A model generated the notes under the pieces. The model worked only from the letters and a program-made list of their open reading frames with translations. It did not search any database and was not told the DNA's origin. This document shows, piece by piece, positions 8,965 through 16,752 of a DNA stretch of 39,077 nucleotides. The stretch covers positions 1-39,077 of the forward strand of contig CANGFE010000021.1 of NCBI GenBank assembly GCA_947453155.1, written 5' to 3'. The position numbers and the translations under genes were made by a program. The stretch's first letter is position 1, and each line of letters starts with the position of its first letter. This DNA comes from Beijerinckiaceae bacterium (GTDB lineage Bacteria; Pseudomonadota; Alphaproteobacteria; Rhizobiales; Beijerinckiaceae).

Positions 8965-10248
8965 TCAGTCGAGGTGACGGCCGCGAATCCGGCGCACGAT
9001 GAGGGCAATGGCGATGAGGGCCACAGGCACGCTCAGCGCTGCGGCCACGCCCGGCTCCATTTTCATATAGCCGGTCTCATGAGCGGCCTTGAAGACATAG
9101 GAGAGCAGGCTCACCACATAATAGGCGATGGCTGCAACCGAGAGGCCTTCGACTGTCTGTTGCAGGCGCAATTGCATGCGCGTGCGCTCATTCATGGATT
9201 GCAGCAAATCGCGATTTTGTCGTTCGATTTCAACGTCGACGCGCGTGCGCAACAGGTTCGAGGCGCGCGCCAGCTTGACCGAGAGTTCGCCCATTCGCTC
9301 CTGCAACATATGGCAGGTACGCATGGCCGGTTGCAGACGCCGCGACAGGAAGGCCGCCAAAGTCGGGCGCATGCCAACGGGAGCTTCGCCAATGGCGATC
9401 AGCCGTTGCTGGACAATACCCTCATAGGCGCGGCTGGCGCCGAAACGGAAAGCAGCCGCCGTGGCCTCAGCCTCGACCTTGGCGGCAAGTGCCGTCAGAC
9501 GGTCGAGAAGCGCATGATCATCCGAGCCCCCACCCGCCACGAGAGAATTTGAAATAGACGCCAAAGCCGTTTCCGCTTCAGCCACATCCGGGGCGCGGCG
9601 CTGGGCTTCGGGCAGGCCGAGCAGAGCCAGCAGACGATAGGTTTCGATCTCCAAGAGGCGCAAAGCCAGCGCCCCGGCTGACGCCGGATCGAGCCCGCGA
9701 TCAATCACCAGAATCCGCACAAAGCCGTTGACGGGCAGGAAGTCGCAGCCCACCACGGCGCGCCCACCCAAAACAGTGGAGGCGGCAAGGCTCGACGCAT
9801 CAAACAACTCATCCAGCACCGTCTCTTCGACAGCCCGCAACAGATGCAGATCGACAGAGACGAGATGGCGGCCCGGCTGTTTCAGCCCGGCAAAGGCCGA
9901 GGCGAGATCGCCGGCCGCTGGCAGGAAAGGCGTTTCCGCCCCACCGGGAACTTCCAGCGTATAGGTCACAAATTCGCTGTGCTGCTCGAAGCGCAGGGAC
10001 TGACCGCCCAAGGTCAGGCGAAAATGCTTCGAGCCGGGATCGGGCCCGTGCAGGCCGCGCGCGCGGCAAAATTCCATCAGGTCAGCACGCGCTTCCGCAG
10101 CCTCGGCCGCATCCGTCATAAAGGCGAAATGGATCAGCCGCGCGGGGGTCGGCAGCGGATGGAAGGGGCGGGCATGGACCTCACCCAGAACGGCCGCCCG
10201 TTCCGAATGGGGGGCCAAGGTCGGAAACAGAGAATTAGCGACAGTCAT
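8965..10248 (-). CDS. DUF3422 family membrane protein
   Basis: A 427-residue protein of the DUF3422 family, function unknown. The N-terminal part has the characteristic VLGEVHARPFHPLPTPARLIHFAF segment; the first 16 residues are variable. The middle is soluble and Ala/Leu-rich with long helices. Two hydrophobic segments at the C-terminus (AAIAYYVVSLLSYVFKAAHE and VAAALSVPVALIAIALIVRR) make it an inner-membrane protein with a large cytosolic head and a short basic tail. The ATG at 10248 was chosen because upstream sequence overlaps the divergent lutA leader. It lies between glcDEF and lutABC, which suggests, but does not prove, a role in 2-hydroxy acid metabolism. Confidence 0.88.
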   Translation of the reverse strand: MTVANSLFPTLAPHSERAAVLGEVHARPFHPLPTPARLIHFAFMTDAAEAAEARADLMEFCRARGLHGPDPGSKHFRLTLGGQSLRFEQHSEFVTYTLEVPGGAETPFLPAAGDLASAFAGLKQPGRHLVSVDLHLLRAVEETVLDELFDASSLAASTVLGGRAVVGCDFLPVNGFVRILVIDRGLDPASAGALALRLLEIETYRLLALLGLPEAQRRAPDVAEAETALASISNSLVAGGGSDDHALLDRLTALAAKVEAEATAAAFRFGASRAYEGIVQQRLIAIGEAPVGMRPTLAAFLSRRLQPAMRTCHMLQERMGELSVKLARASNLLRTRVDVEIERQNRDLLQSMNERTRMQLRLQQTVEGLSVAAIAYYVVSLLSYVFKAAHETGYMKMEPGVAAALSVPVALIAIALIVRRIRGRHLD

Positions 10249-10344
10249 GCGGCGCCTCTTATGGCTGACGCGACAATCGTCGCCTTGCCCTCGAACGAAA
10301 CTCAAGCCAATTTGCATACGACACGAAAAGCCCCGGAGATCACC

Positions 10345-11121
10345 TTGACCGCCGCCCCTGCCCGGCCCCGCGTCGGGCTTTTTGCCACCTGTCTGGTTGA
10401 CCTGTTCCGCCCCTCTGTCGGCTTCGCGGCTGCGAAATTGCTGGACGAGGCCGGTTGCGAGGTTTTGGTGCCCCCGCAAACCTGCTGCGGCCAGCCCGCC
10501 TTTAATTCCGGCGACCGGGTGACGGCGCGCGACCTCGCTTTGCAAGTCATGGATGCTTTTTCGGGCTGCGATTACATTGTCGCGCCATCAGGCTCCTGCA
10601 CGGGACAGATGGTGAAACATTTCCCAGAGCTTTTTGACGAGCCAAAACTCGCCATGCGGGCGCGCGCCTTTGCCGCCAAAACCTTTGAGCTCGTCAGCTT
10701 CCTGACCGATGTTTTGAAAGTGACCTCGGTTGAAGCGACCTATGAAGGGCGTGTCACTTATCACGATTCCTGTTCGGGGCTTCGCGAACTCGGCATCCAG
10801 AGCCAGCCGCGCGCATTACTTGCCACCGTCAAAGGCCTTGAGCTTGTCGAGATGAATGAGAGCGATGTGTGTTGCGGTTTTGGCGGCACGTTTGCAGCCA
10901 AATATGGCGAGATCTCCGACACAATCGTGACGAAGAAAACAGCCAATGTCAGCGAAAGCGGCGCGCCGCTTCTGCTCGCCGGTGATCTGGGCTGCCTGAT
11001 GAATATGGCGGGAAAAATCACCCGCCAAGGCAAAGAGATTGATGTGCGCCATGTGGCCGAAGTGCTGGCAGGCATGTGTGATGAGCCGCCGATTGGCGCG
11101 CGCAAGGAGACACGTCGATGA
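10345..11121 (+). CDS. lutA: L-lactate utilisation protein LutA (cysteine-rich CCG subunit)
   Basis: Subunit of the LutABC iron-sulfur lactate oxidation complex (also called LldE), cytosolic or membrane-associated. It has two CCG domains: VPPQTCCGQPAFNSGD near the N-terminus and ESDVCCGFGGTFAAKYGEIS near the C-terminus. The characteristic opening RVGLFATCLVDLFRPSVGFA is present. I favour the TTG at 10345 (258 residues) because CGGAG lies 7 bases upstream and homologues start close to this motif; an ATG at 10261 would add 28 unconserved residues without a Shine-Dalgarno. It overlaps lutB by 4 bases (ATGA) and is divergent from DUF3422. Confidence 0.93.
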   Translation: MTAAPARPRVGLFATCLVDLFRPSVGFAAAKLLDEAGCEVLVPPQTCCGQPAFNSGDRVTARDLALQVMDAFSGCDYIVAPSGSCTGQMVKHFPELFDEPKLAMRARAFAAKTFELVSFLTDVLKVTSVEATYEGRVTYHDSCSGLRELGIQSQPRALLATVKGLELVEMNESDVCCGFGGTFAAKYGEISDTIVTKKTANVSESGAPLLLAGDLGCLMNMAGKITRQGKEIDVRHVAEVLAGMCDEPPIGARKETRR

Positions 11122-12551
11122 CGTTGCATCCGACCACGCCTGATTTCAAAGACAATGCGCATCGTGCTCTGCATGATCCCGAATTGCAGAAAGCGCTCGG
11201 CCATGTGCAGCATGGCTTTATCTATAAGCGCCAATCGGCCGTGGAGCGGCTGCCCGAATTCAAAACGTTGCGCGAATCTGCCCGTGATTTGAAAGATCAT
11301 GTGCTGAAAAATCTCGATCTCTATCTCGAGACCTATGAGCGCAATGTGGCGGCCGCCGGGGGCCAAGTGCATTTTGCGCGCACCTCCGCCGAGGCTTGCG
11401 AAACCATCGTCAATATTTGCAAAAGCCATGGCGCGAAAAGCGTCACCAAGGGCAAGAGCATGGTCTCCGAAGAGATCGGCCTCAATGCGGCCATTGAAGC
11501 TGCTGGCATGCAGGCGGTTGAAACGGATCTGGGTGAATATATCATCCAGCTACGTGGCGAGACGCCCTCGCATATTATTGCGCCTGCTGTGCACCTGACC
11601 AAAGAACAGGTCGAAGGCGACTTCCGTCGTGTGCATACCCATCTTGATGGGGCGCGCGATTTGTCCGAGCCCGTTCAATTGCTGACAGAAGCGCGCGGCG
11701 TGCTGCGCGAAAGATTTCTCGCCGCTGATGTGGGCATTACAGGCGCCAATTTCCTGATTGCAGAAACCGGTACATCGATCATTGTCACCAATGAAGGCAA
11801 TGGCGATCTCACGCAATCTTTGCCCAAAGTGCATATCGTCATTGCATCGATTGAGAAGGTCGTCCCGACGCTTGAAGATGTGAGCCTCTTGCTGCGCGTG
11901 CTGGCGCGCTCAGCCACAGGGCAAGACATGTCGGTCTATACAACGCTCTCGACAGGCCCGCGCCGCGAGACCGATCCCGATGGACCGGAGCATTATCATG
12001 TCGTGCTGGTTGATAATGGTCGCTCGGCGATGCTGGGCACAGAGTTTGAAGACATGCTGCGCTGTATCCGTTGCGGCGCCTGTATGAACCATTGCCCCGT
12101 CTATCACGCGATAGGTGGCCATGCTTATGGCTGGGTTTATCCGGGCCCCATGGGCGCTGTGCTGACGCCGTCTCTCATTGGTGTTGAAAAAGGCGGGCAT
12201 CTGCCCAATGCCTCCACATTCTGTGGACGATGCGAGAGCGTGTGTCCGGTGAAAATTCCGCTGCCCAAACTCATGCGCCATTGGCGCGAGCGTGAATTCG
12301 AGCGCCATCTCACACCGGCCGTGCAACGCTTCGGTCTAAAAATCTGGGCCTTCTTTGCGAAAAATCCGGGGCTCTATTCTTTTGCCAGTCGCGCCGCGAT
12401 GTCGGCGCTCGCTTGGCTTGGTCGTGACAAAGGCCGCTTTGCCTCATTGCCGCTCGCCAAAGGCTGGACGGATTATCGCGATCTGCCCGCACCCCAAGGC
12501 GACACGTTTCAGGCGCAATGGCGCAAGCGCCAAAAGGAGGCCCGCCGATGA
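11118..12551 (+). CDS. lutB: L-lactate utilisation iron-sulfur protein LutB
   Basis: A 477-residue subunit of the LutABC complex oxidising L-lactate to pyruvate. The N-terminal two thirds form the LUD domain (SHGAKSVTKGKSMVSEEIGL; GANFLIAETGTSIIVTNEGN). The ferredoxin-like part carries two 4Fe-4S motifs, C316-C319-C322-C326 and C369-C372-C376 with a further CP pair. The C-terminus has the LutB extension ending in a basic tail. The start overlaps the lutA stop by 4 bases, and the lutC start overlaps its stop the same way, so the three genes are translationally coupled. Confidence 0.95.
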   Translation: MTLHPTTPDFKDNAHRALHDPELQKALGHVQHGFIYKRQSAVERLPEFKTLRESARDLKDHVLKNLDLYLETYERNVAAAGGQVHFARTSAEACETIVNICKSHGAKSVTKGKSMVSEEIGLNAAIEAAGMQAVETDLGEYIIQLRGETPSHIIAPAVHLTKEQVEGDFRRVHTHLDGARDLSEPVQLLTEARGVLRERFLAADVGITGANFLIAETGTSIIVTNEGNGDLTQSLPKVHIVIASIEKVVPTLEDVSLLLRVLARSATGQDMSVYTTLSTGPRRETDPDGPEHYHVVLVDNGRSAMLGTEFEDMLRCIRCGACMNHCPVYHAIGGHAYGWVYPGPMGAVLTPSLIGVEKGGHLPNASTFCGRCESVCPVKIPLPKLMRHWREREFERHLTPAVQRFGLKIWAFFAKNPGLYSFASRAAMSALAWLGRDKGRFASLPLAKGWTDYRDLPAPQGDTFQAQWRKRQKEARR

Positions 12552-13210
12552 GCGCGCGCGAGGATATTTTTGCCAACATCCGCCGTTCGCTGGGTGTGAC
12601 AGGAAACGAGACGACGCGCCGCGGGGCTGTAGCGCAACGGCTTGAACAAACGCCGCGCGGGCCGATCCCTTCACGCGGACAAGGCAGCCCTGCCGCGCGG
12701 CTTGCGACTTTCATCGGCGAAGCGACCCGCGTCTCTGCAACCGTCGTCGTGCTCGACACTGCGCAAGCGGTGCCGGAAGAAATCGTGCGCTTTCTACGCG
12801 AGGCTAATCTGCCGCTAACGCTCAAACACGGCGAAGATGCGCGTCTTTCTGCGCTTGATTGGCAGGCCGCGGGCCTTGAGGTTGCCACAGGCCGCTCTGA
12901 TGGCGCTGATCTCAATGCCGTCACCCATGCTTTTGGTGGCGTCGCCGAGACAGGCTCTCTGGTGCTATTGTCGGGTGCTGATAATCCGGTGACGCTGACG
13001 TTCCTGCCTGACAATCATTTTGTCGTGCTGGCAGCGGCTGATCTCACCAGCGATCTGGAAAGCGTTTTGGTGAAACTACGCCGCACAGGCGCGCTACCGC
13101 GCACGATCAATATTGTGACGGGCCCCTCGCGCTCTGCTGATATTGAACAGACCCTGTTGCTGGGCGCCCATGGCCCGCGTCGCCTGCATATTATGGTGAC
13201 ATTGAACTAA
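12548..13210 (+). CDS. lutC: L-lactate utilisation protein LutC (LUD domain)
   Basis: Third subunit of the LutABC system, 220 residues, a stand-alone LUD domain of the NagB/RpiA/CoA-transferase-like fold. Diagnostic segments are SAREDIFANIRRSLG at the start, HAFGGVAETGSLVLLSG in the middle and NIVTGPSRSADIEQTLLLGAHGP near the end. The ATG at 12548 overlaps the lutB stop (ATGA). A strong hairpin follows its stop at 13221-13252, which may end the operon. Confidence 0.95.
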   Translation: MSAREDIFANIRRSLGVTGNETTRRGAVAQRLEQTPRGPIPSRGQGSPAARLATFIGEATRVSATVVVLDTAQAVPEEIVRFLREANLPLTLKHGEDARLSALDWQAAGLEVATGRSDGADLNAVTHAFGGVAETGSLVLLSGADNPVTLTFLPDNHFVVLAAADLTSDLESVLVKLRRTGALPRTINIVTGPSRSADIEQTLLLGAHGPRRLHIMVTLN

Positions 13211-13220
13211 GCCCTGTCAT

Positions 13221-13252
13221 CGCGCGTTCCCTCTCATTCAGGGAGGCGCGCG
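13221..13252 (+). promoter_or_regulatory. Stem-loop burying the Shine-Dalgarno of the next small gene
   Basis: CGCGCG (13221-13226) pairs with CGCGCG (13247-13252), and TCCCT (13228-13232) with AGGGA (13240-13244), around the loop CTCATTC. The GGGAGG ribosome site of the ATG at 13253 lies inside the right arm. There is no U-run, so an intrinsic terminator is unlikely; a translation-limiting hairpin is the better reading. Confidence 0.5.
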
Positions 13253-13444
13253 ATGAACAAGACAAAATCCGAAAAAGACGACGAACTGACGCGGCAGGAT
13301 GAGGATTCATTCCCAGCCAGCGATCCGCCATCCATCACCCAGCCCAACACAGGCACGGGCGCGCCCGGCAAGCACACATCATCCGACACAGGCGTAGAAG
13401 CAGAGCTTGCTCGCCAGCAAGCGGAAAAAGAGAAGAAGGATTAG
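13253..13444 (+). CDS. Small acidic, disordered protein of unknown function
   Basis: A 63-residue, very hydrophilic protein ([20 protein letters not shown]) with a central [14 protein letters not shown] segment and a Lys/Glu-rich C-terminal helix. I recall the PASDPPS-type motif from small uncharacterised Hyphomicrobiales proteins; no function can be given. It has no membrane or signal segment and is probably disordered. GGAGG lies 6 bases before the ATG but inside a stem-loop. Its stop TAG overlaps the stop of the converging pat-like gene. Confidence 0.65.
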   Translation: MNKTKSEKDDELTRQDEDSFPASDPPSITQPNTGTGAPGKHTSSDTGVEAELARQQAEKEKKD

Positions 13445-16158
13445 ATCGGCAAGCGGCTCGCCAATTGCGGATCATTCTTCAAATCAAGCCGCACCATTTT
13501 AGTGCCTGGCTCATCGGGATCATCGCGCACCAGAAATCCCATCTGGTCGCACATGGCGAGCATATTGCTATTGCTCGCCATGACTTGGCCTTCGACCGCG
13601 TCTAAAGCTTCTTGCGTGGCATATTCGATGATGAGCTTCATCAAATTCCAGCCCAAACCCTGCCCCTTGTAATCGCCGCGCAGGAGAATGGCATATTCAC
13701 CCGCCGTGCCTTCGGCATTTTTGATGAGCCGCACACCACCGATCATCACGCCATCCGGATCAAGCGCACAAAGGGCGAGCGCGCGGGCATAATCAATCTG
13801 CGTGAGACGTGCGACAAAGGCATGCGAAAATTCTTTGACGGGCGCGAAGAAACGCAGGCGCAAATCTTCCGGTGAGACGCTTTCAAAAAAGCTTCGATAC
13901 AGCGCTTCATCTTCGGGGCGCACGGGACGAATGAAAATTTTCTGCCCCGCTTTGAGCCTAATATGGCGCTCCCATGATTTGGGATAAGGCGCGATAGCAA
14001 AGCGCGGATTGGTGCCATTGTGGACCAGCTCCATTGATGGGGCGACCGCCACACGCGCATCAATCACCATGGCGCCCTGCTCATCGGCGACCACGGGATT
14101 GAGATCAAGTTCTCGAATTTCCGGCAAATCGGCCGACATTTGCGAGAGTTTGACGAGCAGCAGAGCAACCGCATCCATATCGGCCGCCGGCTCATCGCGA
14201 TATTTGCGCAAAATTTTGACCACACGCGTCTGCCCGATGAGATCATGCGCGAGCCGCAAATCCAGAGGCGGCAGCGCCAAAGCGCGATCATTGATGACCT
14301 CGACCGCCTTGCCGCCGCGCCCGAAGACAATCACAGGCCCGAAAGTCGGATCATCGGCCAGACCCGCAATCAATTCGCGACCATGCGCACGCGTCACCAT
14401 CGGGTGTACGGTCACACCCTCCAAGCGCGCCGACGGGCGCGCGGCTTTAACGCGCGCCAGCATGTCTTGCGCGGCCTGCGCCACGGCGTCCGAACTTTTG
14501 AGATTGAGCACGACACCACCGACATCGGATTTATGCGTAATGTCGGGCGAGAAAATTTTCACCACACAAGCGCCATGCTCGGCGAGCAATGGCTTGGAAA
14601 GGTCTGCCGCCTCTTGCGGCGTGCGCGCCAGACGCGCGGGCGCGCAGGGAATGTCATAGGCTTCGAGCAGCCCTGTGATCTCGACAGGATCAAGCCAAGT
14701 CTCGCCACGCGCCAAAGCACCGCGCAAGATGCGCCTTGCGCGCTCAACATCAGGCACAAAGTCGGATGGCAGATTGGGCGGCACAGACATCAGCGCTTCG
14801 CGATATTCGCGCCAGCGCACCATATGCATGAAGCCGCGCGTCGCGCCCGAGCGATAATTGGGAATATGCGCTTGTTCAAAAATATGGTCGGTGCGCTCGG
14901 TCGCGCCCAACCAGACGGCAAAGACAGGCTTGGGTGCAATCGCCTTGCGCCGATAGTGATGCACCACATCAGCGACTTCGAGAGCTGCTTCCTCAGAATC
15001 AGACAGAGCTGTCGGACAATGCACAATGGTGATGGCATCATTGGCTGGATCGTCCAGCAATGCCTCCAGCGCCATCCGAAAGCGCCTGGCATTAGCATCC
15101 CCCACAATATCAACCGGATTGGCGCGCGACCAAGTGGCGGGCATGTCTTTCTCGAGACGATCGCGAATATCGGGTGAGAGATCAGCCAGCTTGCCGCCGA
15201 GATCGAGCAGATTATCGGTGGTGATGACACCCAAACCGCCGCCATTGGTCAGAATGGCCAGACGATCCCCCGCAAAAGATTTGATGCGCCCAATTGCTTC
15301 GGCCGCAGCAAAGAGCTCCGAAATATCTTTCACGCGCAAAAGGCCTGCGCGACGGAACGCTGCATCATAAACGGCATCCGACCCTGCAAGCGCGCCGGTG
15401 TGCGTGGCGGCTGCTTTGGCTGCGCGCGGATGTCGGCCTGATTTAATGACGATGACGGGTTTCACGCGCGCGGCTGCGCGCGCGGCAGACATGAATTCTT
15501 TCACGTCACGGATCGATTCCACGTAAAGCAAAATGGCGCGTGTGTGATGGTCGAGCGCAAAATAATCGAGCAGGTCACCAAAATCGATGTCGCACATATC
15601 GCCCACCGACACGAGGCCGGAAAAACCGATGTGGCGCTCATGCGCCCAAGCAAGAAGCGCTGCTGTCACGGCACCTGATTGCGAAATGACGGCGAGATCA
15701 CCGCGCGCTGCCGGATGGGCGGCGAAACTCGCATCCAATCCCGCGCGTGGTGCGAGCACACCCAAGCAATTCGGGCCGACAATGCGAATCCCGCTCGAGG
15801 CCGCGACGCGCGATAATTCATCGGCCAAAGAGCCCGCGCCATGTTGCGGATCGGCGGTAATCACGACAGCTGTCTTCACACCAAAGGCCGCTGCTTCGCG
15901 CACCAATTGCGCCACTGTCTCGCGCGGCGAGGCGATGACGACGAGGTCAGGCGGACTTGGCAGATCGGAAATCTTTTTGACGCAGGGCAGACCGTCAATC
16001 TCAACATAGCGCGGATTAACGAGCTGGATCGCGCCCGCAAAGCCACCTTTGCGCAGATTGGTGAACACCGCATGACCGAGCGAACCCGCACGCGCACTGG
16101 CGCCGACAAGAGCGAGGCTTGCGGGTTTGAAGAGGCGATCAAGGCTGCGGACGGACAT
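13441..16158 (-). CDS. Acyl-CoA synthetase (NDP-forming)/GNAT fusion, Pat/PatZ-like protein lysine acetyltransferase
   Basis: A 905-residue multidomain protein. Order: CoA-binding Rossmann domain (about 1-130; [19 protein letters not shown]), succinyl-CoA ligase-like domains (about 150-460; [33 protein letters not shown]), ATP-grasp domain (about 490-710) and a C-terminal GNAT acetyltransferase (about 738-905; acetyl-CoA loop [14 protein letters not shown]). PatZ/Pat enzymes of this architecture acetylate lysines of metabolic enzymes such as acetyl-CoA synthetase. Unlike E. coli PatZ as I recall it, the phospho-histidine position of ADP-forming synthetases is kept (His253 in THTGA), so the synthetase half may be active. 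It is divergent from the DUF2147 gene, with a palindromic repeat between them. Confidence 0.9.
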   Translation of the reverse strand: MSVRSLDRLFKPASLALVGASARAGSLGHAVFTNLRKGGFAGAIQLVNPRYVEIDGLPCVKKISDLPSPPDLVVIASPRETVAQLVREAAAFGVKTAVVITADPQHGAGSLADELSRVAASSGIRIVGPNCLGVLAPRAGLDASFAAHPAARGDLAVISQSGAVTAALLAWAHERHIGFSGLVSVGDMCDIDFGDLLDYFALDHHTRAILLYVESIRDVKEFMSAARAAARVKPVIVIKSGRHPRAAKAAATHTGALAGSDAVYDAAFRRAGLLRVKDISELFAAAEAIGRIKSFAGDRLAILTNGGGLGVITTDNLLDLGGKLADLSPDIRDRLEKDMPATWSRANPVDIVGDANARRFRMALEALLDDPANDAITIVHCPTALSDSEEAALEVADVVHHYRRKAIAPKPVFAVWLGATERTDHIFEQAHIPNYRSGATRGFMHMVRWREYREALMSVPPNLPSDFVPDVERARRILRGALARGETWLDPVEITGLLEAYDIPCAPARLARTPQEAADLSKPLLAEHGACVVKIFSPDITHKSDVGGVVLNLKSSDAVAQAAQDMLARVKAARPSARLEGVTVHPMVTRAHGRELIAGLADDPTFGPVIVFGRGGKAVEVINDRALALPPLDLRLAHDLIGQTRVVKILRKYRDEPAADMDAVALLLVKLSQMSADLPEIRELDLNPVVADEQGAMVIDARVAVAPSMELVHNGTNPRFAIAPYPKSWERHIRLKAGQKIFIRPVRPEDEALYRSFFESVSPEDLRLRFFAPVKEFSHAFVARLTQIDYARALALCALDPDGVMIGGVRLIKNAEGTAGEYAILLRGDYKGQGLGWNLMKLIIEYATQEALDAVEGQVMASNSNMLAMCDQMGFLVRDDPDEPGTKMVRLDLKNDPQLASRLPI

Positions 16159-16231
16159 GAGTGAATTCCTTGCGAGAGGCCCAGCCTAGCCCAGGATTGC
16201 AACCGGTTCTTTGCGCTGCAACAATCACAGC

Positions 16232-16318
16232 CGTCATTGCGAGGAGCGAAAGCGACGAAGCAACCCAGAAGCCGCACGTGAGGCTTTCTGGTTTGCTTCG
16301 CTTCGCTCGCAATGACGG
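16232..16318. repeat. Dispersed palindromic repeat, copy A
   Basis: Imperfect palindrome whose ends are CGTCATTGCGAG and CTCGCAATGACG. The inner parts are AGCGACGAAGCAACCCAGAA and the near-complement TTCTGGTTTGCTTCG. It lies between the divergent pat-like and DUF2147 genes and belongs to the same family as copies at 25001, 25105, 28678 and 32126. Confidence 0.85.
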
Positions 16319-16386
16319 TGGAAAGTTGACGCATTGCTTGGCTTACGGTGGAATGAGTTAAGTAGAATCTTCTGGAGTTTTAGCTA

Positions 16387-16752
16387 ATGCGCCGAATTCT
16401 TCTTGTTCTTTCGGCTCTTGCGATCACTAGCCCTGCTCTTGCCCAGCAGGCGACAGGCCTATGGCTGCGCGAAAACGGGGCCTCGCATGTGCGCATTGCG
16501 CCTTGTGGGGATGCACTCTGTGGCTTTGTCGCTTGGGTGAAAGACCCGGAGCGCGCTGGCGAAATTGGGCTCAAGGTTTTTTACGACATGAAGCCGGCCT
16601 CCCCCGGCACATGGGAAGGCCAAGCCTTCAATCCGGAAGATGAAAAGACTTATACGGGCAAAATGGTGCTCGAAGGTGAAGCGCTCAAAACATCAGGCTG
16701 CGTTTTTGGTGGGCTGATTTGCAAAAGCGTCAACTGGACGCGGCTGAAATAA
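16387..16752 (+). CDS. Secreted DUF2147 family protein
   Basis: A 121-residue protein with a Sec signal peptide: basic MRR, a hydrophobic core and the cleavage site SPALA-Q after about residue 19. The mature part matches DUF2147: TGLWLRENGASHVRIAPCGD, LCGFVAWVKDP, and the closing CVFGGLICKSVNWTRLK. Cysteine spacing suggests two disulfides in the periplasm. The function of the family is unknown; structures resemble small lipocalin-like barrels. GGAG lies about 10 bases before the ATG. Its stop abuts, with no gap, the stop of the converging histidine kinase gene. Confidence 0.88.
   Translation: MRRILLVLSALAITSPALAQQATGLWLRENGASHVRIAPCGDALCGFVAWVKDPERAGEIGLKVFYDMKPASPGTWEGQAFNPEDEKTYTGKMVLEGEALKTSGCVFGGLICKSVNWTRLK

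Noticed and set aside
8656-9552. Plus-strand open frame of 298 codons
   Set aside because: Antisense to glcD and DUF3422; composition and lack of a ribosome site mark it as a shadow.
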